Shown: in pieces, positions 47,226-61,600 of the stretch
Position numbering within the stretch: the stretch's first letter is position 1
Layout of the letters: the number at the start of each line of letters is the position of its first letter
Source of the DNA: Cymodocea nodosa
Taxonomy: Eukaryota; Streptophyta; Magnoliopsida; Alismatales; Cymodoceaceae
NCBI GenBank assembly: GCA_036874045.1
Contig: CM072345.1
Location: 14,600,001-14,664,000 of the forward strand
Direction: 5' to 3'
Length of the DNA: 64,000 nucleotides
Notes under the pieces: model-generated
The model's database searches: none
The model's input: the letters and a program-made list of their open reading frames with translations, nothing else
Told to the model about the DNA's origin: nothing
Translations under genes and position numbers: made by a program

Positions 47226-47400
47226 GAAAAGAAAAATCCAGAATTGCAAAAAAGTTGCATCTTTGAGTATATATAAATTCTGAAGTAGAAGATACTTTTT
47301 TGAAAACATGGTAAATAATAATTTAATGCAAAAGAATTTAAGAAGAGTAAAACCCTAATCATGCACCATCAGAATTTGACATGCAATCGTATCTACAAGT

Positions 47401-47744
47401 ACTCCCAGCAAACAAAACAACCACGAATAAAAGAGCTACCATGACATGGGTTAAGTGCATATTATAACCAAACCATAATCACCATCAGGAACCTACTGTT
47501 CTGTATTTAATTTCCTTCTCTCTCTGAAATCGATCTATAAGTACACCACACATTATATTAGCATACATATTTGATCGTATATATGCCACAAGTGATTAAC
47601 CTTAATTTGTCAGGAACCAGATGGATGTTGTTGCACCGTCAGCATTCTCGCCAGTGCTGAGAGACGAATGATTAAGGTGAATGACGTTGGGTTCATTGAA
47701 GAAGGAAAATTTCATGAAAGAGATCGAAACAAGCAACAAATAAC
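47401..47744 (-). pseudogene. Truncated duplicate of the FLN2 3' end (last exon plus intron edge)
   Basis: Aligns by eye with 49378-49735, covering the end of FLN2 intron 4, the splice acceptor and the last exon. Shared phrases include GAAGAAGGAAAATTT, GAACCAGATG versus TAACCAGATG, CCTACTGTTCTGTATT and ACCATGACATG. The central stretch of the exon, encoding the [10 protein letters not shown] part in FLN2, is missing (about 95 bp). The remaining reading (RSISERE, then YRTVGS) is shifted and stopped early. The retained intron edge shows it is a DNA duplication and not a processed copy. It lies about 1.7 kb downstream of the FLN2 stop codon, same orientation. Confidence 0.8.
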
Positions 47745-47859
47745 ATAAATTAGTTTCACCTTCATCCCTACATATTTTGTCCTTCATCCCTATGTTCTTC
47801 ACCTTAATTAATTTACTTAATGTGCAGTTCGCATGCATGCCATCCGATTAAAATCAGCA

Positions 47860-48005
47860 GGGATTTAAATTAAATCTGATCGATCAAACTCAATTTGGTT
47901 TAATTAACTGGTTCAACTAATTAAGGTGTGATTATAAGTTCGGTTATTTATTTTCTTAAATCATGTACGTTTTGACTAAAAAGTGCATTTGACAAATGGA
48001 ATTAA
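47860..48005. repeat. Direct repeat R2 flanking the FLN2 fragment
   Basis: Partner of 47095-47225. Similarity seems to extend weakly to about 48080 (AAAGTTGCA phrases). Confidence 0.65.
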
Positions 48006-48079
48006 TTTAATTTCAACGCAAATTACTTCGTTGTGCATGAAAACCAATAAGATGATCTAAAGTTGCAAGACAACTGTTT

Positions 48080-49370
48080 GTTTTTCGAAACAATGAAGAC
48101 TGGCCTGGAAACTAAGAAAATAATATCATTCAATTATCTTTCTTGACAAATTTTTATATTAATAACGCTTTTCTTGTATTTTTTCCAAAGCTTTCTTCTC
48201 CGGAGGATTTTATAATTAAGGTGAAAAAGACCAGTACCATTATTTTTCAAAGTATTGGGAGAGCGGGGGATCTTTAGCACTTATCGATTGACAATAATAA
48301 ATTTATCTTATATTCGGAGTATGCGTCTTTTGAAAATCCTTTCATTCTGTATAAACCAAAAAGTATATATCGTAAAAGTTGTCCCAGCCATTATTCGAGA
48401 AGTAATCCTTTATTTTTCCCTTTCTTTTCTTGGCCATTATTACAACATTTTATTTCACATCGAAGGATAGAAAGAAAATATATAAAAGAACAATCACATA
48501 TAAAAATATTCAACCACAGGAGGATAACGAGATTTATTTATACAAGTTTGGCCATGCAACTGACGTCCAATTCCTATGCACCACCGCAACGTGAGAGTTT
48601 CACTGATTACATGCACTCCTTGAGTAGACGGAGAAGTCTTTACGTAGAACATTGAAAACTTTCTTCACACGATCTCTATAGCACAAAATTTCATGTATTA
48701 TAAGCACAACACACATGAATCAAACACGCAAACTTCTTCAAGCTTTGGTGCAAAGAACAAGAATACAAGAGAATAACAGTACAAGTTTCTTGGTATGTAT
48801 GTTCTTCCACAACTAAAGGTACACACTAAATACAATGCAATATCATCTCGGAAATAAAAATTATAACAGTTAGAAATTGATTACTCACAAATGTTCAGAA
48901 AAGGGTGGACGTCCACCCGAGTTAAGAGCGCCAATAGACATTTAAGAGGCGAGAATAACATAATTTTTTAGGAATGTACAATCCAAGTGATAAAATTTAG
49001 ACGGTTGAACCAATAATGAACCAAGATGAGTATGTTCAGTATCTTCTAATATCATACGCCTGTATTACTTAGGATCTCCCACTTGGATGAGATGAGATGA
49101 GATGAGATATCTCCAGGTTTTGTAATATTGGCATTATAATATTTTTACACCATAACAATAATATCCACATATCTGGTCAGCAAACTTTCCTAATCACATA
49201 AAACTTCAAAATTCTTGCAGTATATGTTCTCGCAGACTGCAAGGAGGTTAACAAATCCAACCCCAGATAGTCAATGTTTCATCAAAAAATACTCATGAAT
49301 TGATTCCATTCGACCAAAAAATAATTAAAATACGCTAATTTCTACAAAGAATTTAAGATACAAAATTTGA
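48080..49370. other. Spacer between the FLN2 fragment and FLN2
   Basis: AT-rich, with a short pentanucleotide microsatellite (GATGA)n at 49087-49110. It presumably includes the FLN2 3' UTR at its right end. The 71-codon frame at 48255-48470 has no domain. Confidence 0.4.
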
Positions 49371-49444
49371 GGCTCTACTCCTCGCAAGAAATACAACCAT
49401 GAATACAAGAGCCATCATGACATGAGCAAGTGTAGAACCAAACA

Positions 49445-49650
49445 TTAATCACTATCAGACCCTACTGTTCTGTATTCCCTCTCTGAAATTGATCTCGCTC
49501 CATCAATGCCTTGGCCTGGAGGGAACCCACGTATTCTTGAAACCTGCCACTGGTCTATTACACCACATTGTATGGCATACTCAATCGTATGCTTCAAGTA
49601 ACCTTTGTCAGTAACCAGATGTGGTTGTACCGTTAGCATTCTCATCAGTG
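49445..49650 (-). CDS. FLN2: FLN2 exon 5: C-terminus
   Basis: [38 protein letters not shown], then [20 protein letters not shown] and the end VGSDSD before a TAA. Arabidopsis FLN2 has an acidic insertion and a longer tail here; this protein is shorter. The region from about 49378 to 49735 is the source of the broken copy at 47401-47744. Confidence 0.9.
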
Positions 49651-52600
49651 CTGAAAAACGAAGGATTAAGCTGAATATTAGGTTCCTTGAAGAAGGAAAA
49701 TTTAATGAAAGAGGAACAGGTAACAAATAACATTAAATACTGTCATTGCAAGGGTAGGATCTGTGGATCAGAGAGAAAAGGTGCCTTCAGTTTAGTATTT
49801 AAAATATATTTTCCCGCAGCTACATGGTATACAGGTCTGAAGTCCTCCAATGGAATAGCAAATAGTCTTCACTGCATTGGTAAGAGGAAATGTTCCTAAA
49901 AGTGGATATCATCATTGCTGTCGTCGCACCTTATTACTAACCATCTAGAAAATTCAGTGTCTTATAGAGGAAAGAATAGCAAGCTAGGACTTAGCACTTT
50001 ATTTTATTGAAAACCAAACAAATGAGAGATTAAGAAATTTGAATTTCAAATTTAAATAAAATATGGATATTAATTGTTGGTAATAGAAAATATTGTAGAA
50101 TTGGAAAGAGAATATACGAAATCCTTGGAGAACATTTAAGAACGCAATTGAGATATAGTGGATTGTTGTTATGTAATTATTGGAATTGAAATTTAAGAAA
50201 GATTTGGTCTCGACTTATGGATATAAGAGGTGGGAGAGAGGGAGAATGTGTGTGTGTTTTTTTATCAAAGAGAATCTGTGTGCTTGTGCATAGGCAAGGT
50301 AGAGATAAAATTAGAGATTTGCTTGGATATATCTGGAATGATAATAATATAACAATAACAGCAATAATAATAATAATTTTAGAGTTTACATTTATGTCCC
50401 AATATGGACGATTTGAAAGAGAATTAGAAAAGAGTGTCCACAGCAAGAAAAGGAAGAAAAGGATGGAAAGAGATCTACTGCAGGAATGCCTGCATCGAGG
50501 GGTACAAAGAGAGGCTTGATTTAAGGAAACCGTGAGGTCTTAAGGAAAGAGATATAATGGCAGTATCAAATTCTAAGAGAAAGGAGAGGATAAGGAGGTG
50601 AATCATTGGTGGCTGCCAGCAAGGGAGGAGAGGATTACTCATTGAAGGTGTGAGAAATCTGCCATCAACCCCACCTGGTGGGCACATTGGAGGAAATCAA
50701 TGCTGAGGTGGCTACTGGTGCTAAAGCAGTAACATAGGAAGCACTCAGTGCTTGGTGGACAGAGGCAAGGTATAGAATGTTTCAGGTGGAGAAGAGGTTG
50801 ACTCGTCTTAAATGTTTTGAGAGTGTAGGAATGGTCTGATCTCTCAGAGATGCAGAGGTGTGGGTCATGAGGAGACAAACCACCAATATGCTAGAAGTGT
50901 TGGTTCACAAAGTTGTGAAGAGAATGGAGAAGGTTGGAAAACATCCACCTCAAAGAAATGGAATAATATAATGGCAGGAAGATCTCACAAAGTTGCTCTA
51001 ATGCGATCAAGGAAACCAACAAGCAGACAGAGTGATATTCCTACCACAGTTGAACCATCGACATTGGTAGAGATTGATCAAGCAACTCAGAGACTTAAGC
51101 ACTCAATTAGCATCAAATGATCAGGGGATGTCCTACAGAATATTTTCCATGGTGCCTCAAGGAATAAATAGTGGGGTAGCAGCCTTCCAATGATTTGGAG
51201 GGATGAATTAGAGGCAATTCTTTTATTGCCAAATGAAGAGCTGAAAAGAGGTTTTAGAATTAAGAAGTGATTCTTAATGGAGGAAATTCAATTCATGGCT
51301 CCAAAGAGACTTCTAGATGGAAGTGAAGAGATACCCAATAGGTGGGTGGATGTACAGGAGTTGTCAATTGAATTCCAGGTGGAACTGATGACGGAGGACG
51401 TCATTATTGGCAAGGGAAATTGTCAGGCTTTTCATGGGACTAGATAGTGAAGGCAGAAGCACCAACGCATTTTGTGTTAGTGAAAGCTCGAAGAGTTCCA
51501 ACTTGCTTGGATGCAGGTTGGAAGAACTTTGTTTTAATTAACAAAAGTAAGGTAAGAATTAGTTCTAAATTAAAATTATGAAAAAAATACTTTAAAATTC
51601 AAAAGATTTATATGGAGTAAGTCAAAAACTGAATATATGTAATGTAAATTCAACAAAAATAGGAATAATGATAAATGTATATATTTAAATGGTCATAAGA
51701 TACATAAAAGTAAAACTTTTAAATATGTAAGATCTATAATAAGTACTAATAATAAATTTATAGAGGATGCTATTTATAGGATTAAAGTAGGATGGATGAA
51801 GTAGAGAAATGTTTTTGGAATATTGTGTAGTAAGAGGATATCCTTAAAATTAAAAAAAAATCTATAAAACTATCATTTACCTAGCTATATTTTATAACTT
51901 AGAATGTCCTATGAAGCGTAGTCATACTTAAAAAGTTAGCATTATTGAGATACATATGTTTATATGGATAAGTAATAATACTATTAGGGATAAACTAAAA
52001 AGTAATTTTATTAGGAATATCGTAGGAGTTGCACCATAAGACAAGAAAAAATTGACAGATGGTTTGGCTATATCCTTATGGAGACCAAAGAAGGCATTAT
52101 TTAAAAAGAGAGAATTAATTAAAGTAAAAAATTTAAAAGAAATTGAGATAGGCCTATAATTACTTAGCTAAGAATAATAAAAAAATTGAATTTATGTAAT
52201 TTAATTGAAAATTTGACAATAGATGAAAATACTTGGAAGAAAATGATCCATGTTATCAATTTTATGTAGTAGGATTATAGCTCGAAGTGCTGTTATTCCT
52301 ATTGTTTAATCAACATATTAGAACAATGTGATGAAAACTCTAACATCTCTTGACTTGTGATTAAAACCATGATATATCTGTCTCCTATATCGATAATATT
52401 GAATGGTAGTTTGTTAGTTGATATTTATTACTGTTATTGGATGTTGTCAAACTGACATGCTTTCAAAATTTCGAGGTTTACAAGTACATCAAGATATCGA
52501 TACAAGAAATTATTATGCTGAGTTCTATTGTAAGTGAATCACCTATCACAAGCTAAAAATTTACCAACAAATTTGTACTTGATATGTCTCTTACCATGCT

Positions 52601-55600
52601 TGACACAAGTTGACGAGATATAAATGGCCATAGATTTTAAGCAGTACCAAAGTCAGCCTTCAAGCCTGGCTTCCAAGTAGTTTTTATTGTTGACTGTTGA
52701 GACATCTACATCATTTAAGACTTGTATCCAGATATTATGAAGTACACTATGACTTGGGCATCATTTTTGGGAAATATCATGTGTTGGCATATTGAGTCAC
52801 ATTAGGGGACTGACTTTGCAACACAATTTGAAAATATGCCTGTCATTTGGGTTATATGACTCAAATTAAAAGTGAATCACAATAGCATGAACTACAAAGT
52901 TTTGACAGTCTAACGTGGCAAGTGCCATAGCGTTTTGCATGGAATTATTTCCATTTGCAATTATCGTTCTCTACTTATTTTATTTATTAATAAACATGTC
53001 ATGTATAGCTTAGATCTTAAGGTTCAACTTGCTCAACACCTAGAACTTATTTCATGCTAGCATTCGATAGTTGTCTCTAGATAATATAGAAATTGCTTTC
53101 TCATTCCATAGATTGTATCTCTACTGTATGAGATTATTCCAATTTCTTTTCACTAAGAAGAATCAAGAAAAAGGGTAAAAATTTGCATGGCAAAATATAA
53201 TCATGAACTTTAACCATGGAGGCAAGAAAGTCATTGTAAGAGGCATGATCAAAATGAAATAACTAACCTGCAGCAATGGCATCACCAGATACCGACATCT
53301 CAGCCGTAAAGGGAGTGATAGGAGCATCTTCCATTCCATGTACCCAACCATTATCCTTCTCTGTATAATAGTGTATTTTGGAAGTTCCATTTGTTACAAA
53401 CAAGACCTTCAGGTTTTCATGCCATAGTGGCATTACGATATCAGGTCCATAGTGAACGAACTTTGATTTGCGATTATCCTTGATGTCAAAACTTTCAGTT
53501 GGACGAATGCCACATAAAAACTCAAGTTCCTGTTTGGTTACTTCAATAATGTCAGCATAACTCCATGCTTGCTGAATTAACATTAAAGTTTCTTCTCTAG
53601 ACTGCCATAGCGGAAGAGGGAGATTCAAGTCAAAGAAAATAACTCCACCAAGTTTCTTGGAGATTTGAATTGCCAGCATGGTGGTATTCATGTTCGCACC
53701 CAACAATGCATAAGAATTGAAGTAGAACATTTTTGCCTGCACATAGAACAAAATGTATTTTAATTTGTAAATGCCCAAGGAAATCATAATAATCAAATGT
53801 TTTCAAAAGTTCACAACGAGAATAAAATATATTAAGAATATAATCCATAAATATGTTAATAATTCAATAAACATATGATGATTGCAATGACCAAACAATT
53901 GAAAATAAATACACAAATATATCAATTTTATGAAAATTTAGTTAAAAACATTTTAAAATACTATTATATGGAAAAATGCATTGTAACAATCATCATAGGT
54001 CTGTGCGGTTGGGCAACTAGACCAAAAACCACCAAGGCACCTAGGTGGTCACTAGGTGCTGACCATAAAAAGTATGTTTTGTAGACGTTGTTCAATGCAT
54101 ATAATCTTAATTATGCACAATCAAAGGCCCCTATATTCTCGGCCAAACACAGCTAAAGACTATGAGATCTATAAATATCCATGGTGATTGGCACACACTA
54201 ATTTATAAAGATCTTTAAGTAATTAAGATAATCCAAAATAATCATCCAAAAAGGTTTGCTTGCATTCTTCAAATTGTCTTTCACATCTTCACCACTAATT
54301 GTGGTTGCATCTAATTGACAAAACTCCATAAGTAACCATAACACTGTACAGGACCAAAACATAGCAAAAAATTACCAAAACACCCTTAGACAAAGTGCTC
54401 TCTTAGTTTCTTTCAAGGACATCTCTAGCTTTGTCTTTGTTTCCAATTGCTACACGACAACAAGCAATACTTTGTGCCATAATCTTTCCATGTAGGGTCA
54501 GCTGAATGAAATTTTTTTTTCATATATTACCATCTATGAACAAATCTTCTGTTAATTACATAAATTTAAATCTTTTCTTATAATTTTTAACCAATGAGTT
54601 TTAAATGTTCATCTATTTATTTTAATTTCTTCTACACTATTTAATTTTCCTTTCTTAACCAATGCATCCTTTGACATTCTAAATATATAATCAAACCATC
54701 TAAGTTGATTTTCTCTTATTTTATCTTCAATTGGTACAACTTCTATTCTAATTCTGATAAAATGTTTCCAATTGTTACACAGACCAAAAAAATGACAACT
54801 CCCCTTATACCAATATTCGTTTCCACTAATGCAAATACCCTCAGCAACAAAAATATGCTTTTCCACTTTCCTTCTTTGTACTTGGGATTTCCTTCAACAA
54901 AACAAGGAAAATAGGCGGTTTTAATTTGGATACAAAGGTTGCACGGCGTTATCATTTTATGGTGATTAAGCTGGCTTATTAGCCATGGGTTGGATGTTTT
55001 TTGGACTGGCAATAGATTTCTAAGAGCAATTACATTAAAACATCATGTAGCCACACCAATGTCACATTGTCACTGAAGTACAAGCAGCAAATTTGAAATT
55101 AGAGTAACCTATAGTTGTGTGTATGAACATCAGAAAAAAAGTGAAAGAAAATCATCTGGAGCAAGCATCAAATTGATAATAGTGGTATAACTTCTTAAAA
55201 AAATTACTATAAACTAATTTATCTAATTGAAGATTGAACATAAGTGAGAAATTGGATTAAAAACGCTATTCAGATCATCAATCAATGTCAAGTCTTTCTG
55301 AATAATTCCAGCATTTATTTTTCCACAGTGAAATGTGTGTGTTCATTTTTTCCAGCTTTTATAACTTTTCAAATTCAGTAAATTAGTTTTGTCGAGCTGA
55401 TACAAAGTTTCAGTAGCAGACAAATAAGAAATGATACTTCATCCATATATGGTAGTTATAAAAAGTAAGAAACAATGAGAGAATTTAGAATAACCACATG
55501 GATAGTGGGATCAGCCTAACTGCTTCCACTGAAAATTCAAAGGCATAATGATAACTCCAATATAGGAAATTTTACTCTATTATTAATGAATGTAAAGTGT

Positions 55601-58600
55601 TTGAAAGAAAAGGTGCAACCTCCCTTAGGACATCGATGTTGATATCTGAGCTCAGAAAGCTATCCTCTGCAGGGGGCCTAATGCAAGTTGCCCTTAAACC
55701 TCCCCTTCGAGCAATTTTCATGTGGGATATTGCTGTAGGTTTTGAACTATCAATCTTGACTGACCGAGTCTGGACTCTATTGTCATTTAAATGATAGAGC
55801 ATTCTCTGTCCATACTCATCATCTCCAAGTTTTCCCATGAATGCAACCTGGCCTCCCAAACTTGCAAGAGCCACTGCAACACTAGAGGATGATCCACCAG
55901 GTGCTCTTACAAACTTTGTGGGAACCCAAAACATATCCTTCAATGTTTCATGGATCTCATGATCAATAAGTCTGTTAGCAAGTCTTCCAGAAGGTATAAA
56001 TGCATGTTGGGCTGCTCCATAGCAGCAAACCAGAGGTGGCCAGTCATATGTAAAGCTAACATCCTCTGTATCATATTGTCCCAAAATTTGCTCTATTTCT
56101 AATTCAGGAATGTGCAATGACGGGAATTTCTTCTGACTGCTAGTGCCTTCACCAGCACCCTCTACATCATCATCAGCAACCACAGTTTTCTTTTTGACTC
56201 TCTTCTTTCCAACCTTCTTGATTCTATCTTTGTCTGGTTTAGTTACCGTAGCTGCAGTCAAGAAAAAGCCACAACAAATCAATTTCAATTTTTTAACAAG
56301 ATGACAATAAATTCATATAGCAAGGGTATCATTGAATGAAAACCTTTTCTTCTGCTTTTTCGTGTGACCTTATTTTTATCTCCTTCTGACAGTACTTTTA
56401 GGTTGTCTCCCTCTTTGAGATTATTATTTGGTGAAATTTCAGAGATGTCTGACTCATCCACATTTGGTTTCTTCCATCCAGGAGTAGAAGGCTTCTTAGA
56501 ATTCCTAGAATTTTTCTTTTTAGCAACATCATCACCTACCGATGGATTCTCCATATCAGACACTGAACCATTTTTTCTGGAGACTTCAATGCACCAATCG
56601 TGCAATTTGTAATCTTGGATGTGTGTAATATTAGGGGAAACTTTGACTGGCCAAATTTTGGTCTTTCTCCTGCAAAATAGTTGAAAGTCATGGCCACACT
56701 AAGGCAAGATGAAAATGGAGAGAAGTCAAAGAATAATCAATCTTTTTCTATTAAACTGTCAATTTCTTCCATGGAACTTTTATCTTTTTTGATAGAATCA
56801 TACAATGTAAATCTATAAATGATAAGCAGTTCATGTAATCAGATTTAAAACATGAATCAGTTGCAATTCAGAAATTAATTCACTCTCAAAAACCATTGGG
56901 AAATCTGTCAGGTCATTGAGGTTGTTATTTCCTATTCCTCCTAATTCCAAAACCCTTGGGAATTTGTTAGGTCATTGGGATTGTTAGGTAGTAGATGTAC
57001 AAATTGAAGGAATCAAATATTTGAATTGGCTTCCTACTTCGGTAAATCTATCCATTGCTCAACTAGAACTCTTTAGATCTTGTAGTCATTGATGAATGTG
57101 GATATTCAATGAATCCTTCCAAATTTGTGCCCATTTCACATGAATTGGTGAACCCTCTGAAAGAAATACTTCCATTCCTGTAGTCTCTAGTGTTTTTGGT
57201 TCTTCTCATAGATAAAACTTTTTAGGAAAGGTTTGTGCAATTAAAATTTGAATTCTTTAGAATTTGAAATTTAAAGGTTTATGTACATTTAGGAATTTGA
57301 CATAAATTAAAATTTAGATATTTGTGGACATGACAAAATTAAATAGAATTGATTTTTAATGAAATTCTTAAGTAATAAATTGAAGTAATTAGAGAAAGTC
57401 ATCTCTCTCTCTCTTTCTCTCTCTCCCTCTCTCTCTCCCTCCCTCTCTCTCTCTCTCCCTCTCTCTCTCCCTCTCTCTCCCTCCCTCTCTCTCTCTCTCT
57501 CCCTCTCTCTCTCCCTATCTCTTCCTCTCTCTCTCTCTCTCTCTCCCTCTTTCTCCCTCTCTCTCTCTCTCTCCAACAATCTCACCATAGCTTTTCATGG
57601 AAGTCAAACACACAAGCAGGAGACATAAGAAGAGGGATGACAAGTAGGATGAAATTTAGTTTTCGACCCTTCAAACCCAAAAAGCAAATTCCGAGATTTA
57701 CTAAAGAGACGGAATTCACTTTCCATCGGAAAGTGAATTCTATAGATGCACAAACAAACCCCTTGCAGAATTAGACGAAAATTTTTTTCCTTTCCGTCCA
57801 ATTCCACATGCACAAACACTCCCTTAGTGTGTCAAGTACATACTATTTTCTATGATTTTTTATTTGAAAGAAAATATTAAAAATAAAGAAGAGATAATTT
57901 ACAACCTCAAGAAAGAGAGAGAATATTAGATAAAAAAAATAAAAGTTCTAATCATAACAACAGAACAAAAGTAAAAGTTCTTTTTTCACTAAGAACTTAA
58001 TTAAGAAATTATTTGATAAAAAAATAAAGGAATTTGAAGGAGAATATCAAGGAACCTGGTGCAAAGAAAAAGTGCAACCTTTTCATTTCTATTCATAACA
58101 TTTTGAATCTATACTAGATTAAGAAAACCTAAGAATCACAATCTGCTCATGCATTCCTCAATGAAGTTTCTAGAAGTCAGATGGACACTGAAAGAGTAGG
58201 TTACCAATGACAAATTGTCAGATTTTACAGATCAGAGACTTGATGAATTATGAATTTGGCTGACAAGTTACAAAGGATCGGAGTTTATAAAAAAATTCTT
58301 TACATGATGCCCTGGACTTACCTTTCTCCCACTGCTAGCCTAGACAGGCTGGACTACCCCCGGTTGGTATTGAGCAGCCAGGTGGGGAAGGACAAGGCCA
58401 GTGATTAAAAGGGTTGAAAGGAGTTTCATGGTTCTCCAATTTGACAGGAAGGACAAAGCCCCTGATTAGAAGAGTTTAATTGTTCTGCAGAGTACACACA
58501 CTTATCACACTGAATAGAAAGGCTGGCTTCCCTTGCAAAAGGGGATTGATCTTCTAATTCCAAGCAAGACATGTTTCAATTCTTCTTGTTTTGGAAAATA

Positions 58601-61600
58601 TTTCAGCCAGATAAGAAGGGTACTGTGTTTTTGTGCTTCTAGTTGAATTAACATTTATTATGCTGCAATTCTATGAATATCAATGGAAGAATGAATGACA
58701 GAGTTAAGATTATCATGGATTGAGTTGGTTTTTTTCCCACCAAACCCTTAAATTAATTTCAGGTTTGTGATGTGTGTAACAAACAAGGCCAACTAAGTTT
58801 GATATTCAGCATATACCAAGTCAAAAAATCTGAGTTTTTACTTCTTCAAAGAAGACATCCCCCTTATTCTGTGGTTTTGTTACTTGACAGAACCTATCGT
58901 CTGGAACAAGCAAATTCAGAATCCAATAACTGCAACTGGTTAACAGAATTAGTTTATGCTATTTAACACTATAAAATTTGTTGTCAGCAAGTTATGCTGT
59001 TACATAAATGACTAATTCACAATCATACTAGTCACTATGTTCACTACGTCTAGTTATGGGAAATTCATTGTTGAGCCTAAAGCTCAAAGTCAACATACCT
59101 CATGACTTAATGGCCAAGAAATCTAAATATGGATTATCATTTTATATTACATATGACATATAACATAACCATGGAATGTCCTAGATAAATATATCTTATG
59201 ATAAATCTTCATTGCATAACCACAAACTCTTTCATCTCTTACACTAATCACTAATGAGACCCCCTCCATAGGAGTATGCTCACTTGGTTCATCAAGTGAT
59301 AATAGAATCATAGTTATCTTTATTTTGTTACTTTTATTGATGGCTGTTTGAGGTATATGTATCTTAATCTAATGTCCTTACCTTTATTGATGGTTGTTTG
59401 AGGTATACGTATCTTAATCTAACGTCCTTCATACATGCATGGACTTCAAATTGGAGGTAGGAAAACCATTTAAGAAATCCTATCAAGATTGTCAGATCAG
59501 ACAGGTGGAAGATATTGTGTATAGCTGACACATTAAGTTGGAACATGTGTTGACCCTTTTACACAGTTTCTTATGGAAAATGTCATGATACCCCAATAGA
59601 ATATGACAGGTAAAGTTAACATGAATGAGATTGTTCAAATGTGAGACATAATGCTTAAGGAAATGGTTAAGGCTACTCGATCTTACCAATCTCAAAAGGA
59701 AGTGAGGCATTAAAGATAATAATATATGTTATAAACAATGTTCCTAAGAAATAAGTAAAGTGAACACTTATGAATTGTGAACCGAAAAGAAACTTTTCTT
59801 AGGTTACGTGAACAATTGAGGATGTCTAACTAAATTCAAGATTTATAATATATATGAGAGACCTCTAGCAAGAACAAGAAGTGGATATGTCGTCAATATC
59901 CAAAGAAGTCGAGAGGTTACAGATTTTACTAGCATACATTGCAATAATAGTTCAAACAGATAAAGTTTACTTCTGAGAGGATGGTTGTGTTAGTGGAAGT
60001 ACCTTAGATAGTATACAAAAACAACCAATGCCTTGATTCCACTGTTGGATCCTTAGAAATTTTGCTTCAGAAAAATGTTATGAAAATGACATAGCACCTC
60101 ATCAAGTTTCTATGGTTAATAATGTCTCTCCTATGTAAAACATTGAATTGTAATTGTCATATACACCAACTTGAGGACAATACACGAACAACCAATTGAG
60201 AAGCTTAATTTTAATACTCCTATTGACACCATGGATGAGGAACATGTGGCTAACCTACGATCTAACAGACAAAGAAAGTCAATTGTTCCTTGATTGTCTA
60301 ATGTACTTATCCAATGAGGTATGGTACAAGGAATGGATGATCCAATGATATTTTCACAAGCCAACAATTGTTTGTAAACCATAAAATAAGAATGTGCCAC
60401 TATGGATAACGATCAAGGTTTGGAACTGATGAATTTACCTTTAGGAAAGAAATCAATTGGTTGTAAATGTGTGCATAAGATCAAAAGAAAATCTAAGAAA
60501 ATGATCAAACAATATAAGAGTAGACTCATGTCAAAGGATTTCACATAAAGCCAAGGCATTGACCGTTATGAAATTTATTCTCCAACTTTCTCAAAGGATT
60601 CACCAATAATTGTCATGGACTTAGTGGCTCGTTTTGACTTTGAGTTATGTCAAATGGACATGAAAATGACTTTCCTAAATAATAAACTAGAAGAGATATA
60701 CATGCAACAACATCAAGGTTTTTAAGGTTAAAGAAAATGAGCATTATCAACTAGAGGTCATGGGATTCTTTGAGTCTCAAGCTTTATTGGATGCGTCAAC
60801 ACTAAGAAATCCACTTCTGGATATATTTTTCCTCACTTGCTGAAGGAGTTACCTCATGGTCTAACACCAAACCAAAGACAATATATGAATTCACCATGGA
60901 AGATGAGTGGATACTTACCATACGGCATCTTTGCAAGCTATTTGGAATTTTTTATACATAGTTTTATCACATTCTTGAAAGTTGTGGACTATGTAGAGAA
61001 ACCTATAAGGATACATTGTGATAATGAGGAAATGGTAAAAATCTCTTGTAACAATAGGAGCTCTGATGCATGCAAACACATTGAGATCAAGTTCTGAGTT
61101 GTAAAGAGAGAATTAAAGATCATTTTGTGTCTGTTAAGCATGTTAAGACTGGCTTGATGCTAGCTAATTGCTTAAACCACTTACAAAAAATATTTCCGAC
61201 ACCTACATTGGATACCAAGTTTGCTTACTTTAGTATTTTTTGACATTGATGTATTATGCGGTATCACATTTAATTTTGATGATACAAGTCTTGTAGTTCT
61301 TAATTCTACTTCATGAATTATTATTACTTTTGATCTTGATTGTCGTGACATTTGCATTTATTCATAAAGTTTAATCATCAAATAAGTCATTTGATAAACT
61401 TAATTATTGTGTATCTTGGCATGTAAAAGGGTCATACATTTTGATAGTGTAGTATGTTAGTATTACTATCCAGGAGCCATTACTGTGAACAGTGGATTAA
61501 CATGTTTGGTGAGAATTTAGATATTGGTTGCTCCACAACATAGTTATCCAATGTAAAGCAAGATAGAAAAGTAGGAGATTGCTGAATTTAAAGCCCAAAG

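Noticed and set aside
57307-57588. Arg/Glu-rich open frame
   Set aside because: It is the (CT)n/(GA)n microsatellite inside the MITE read as codons.
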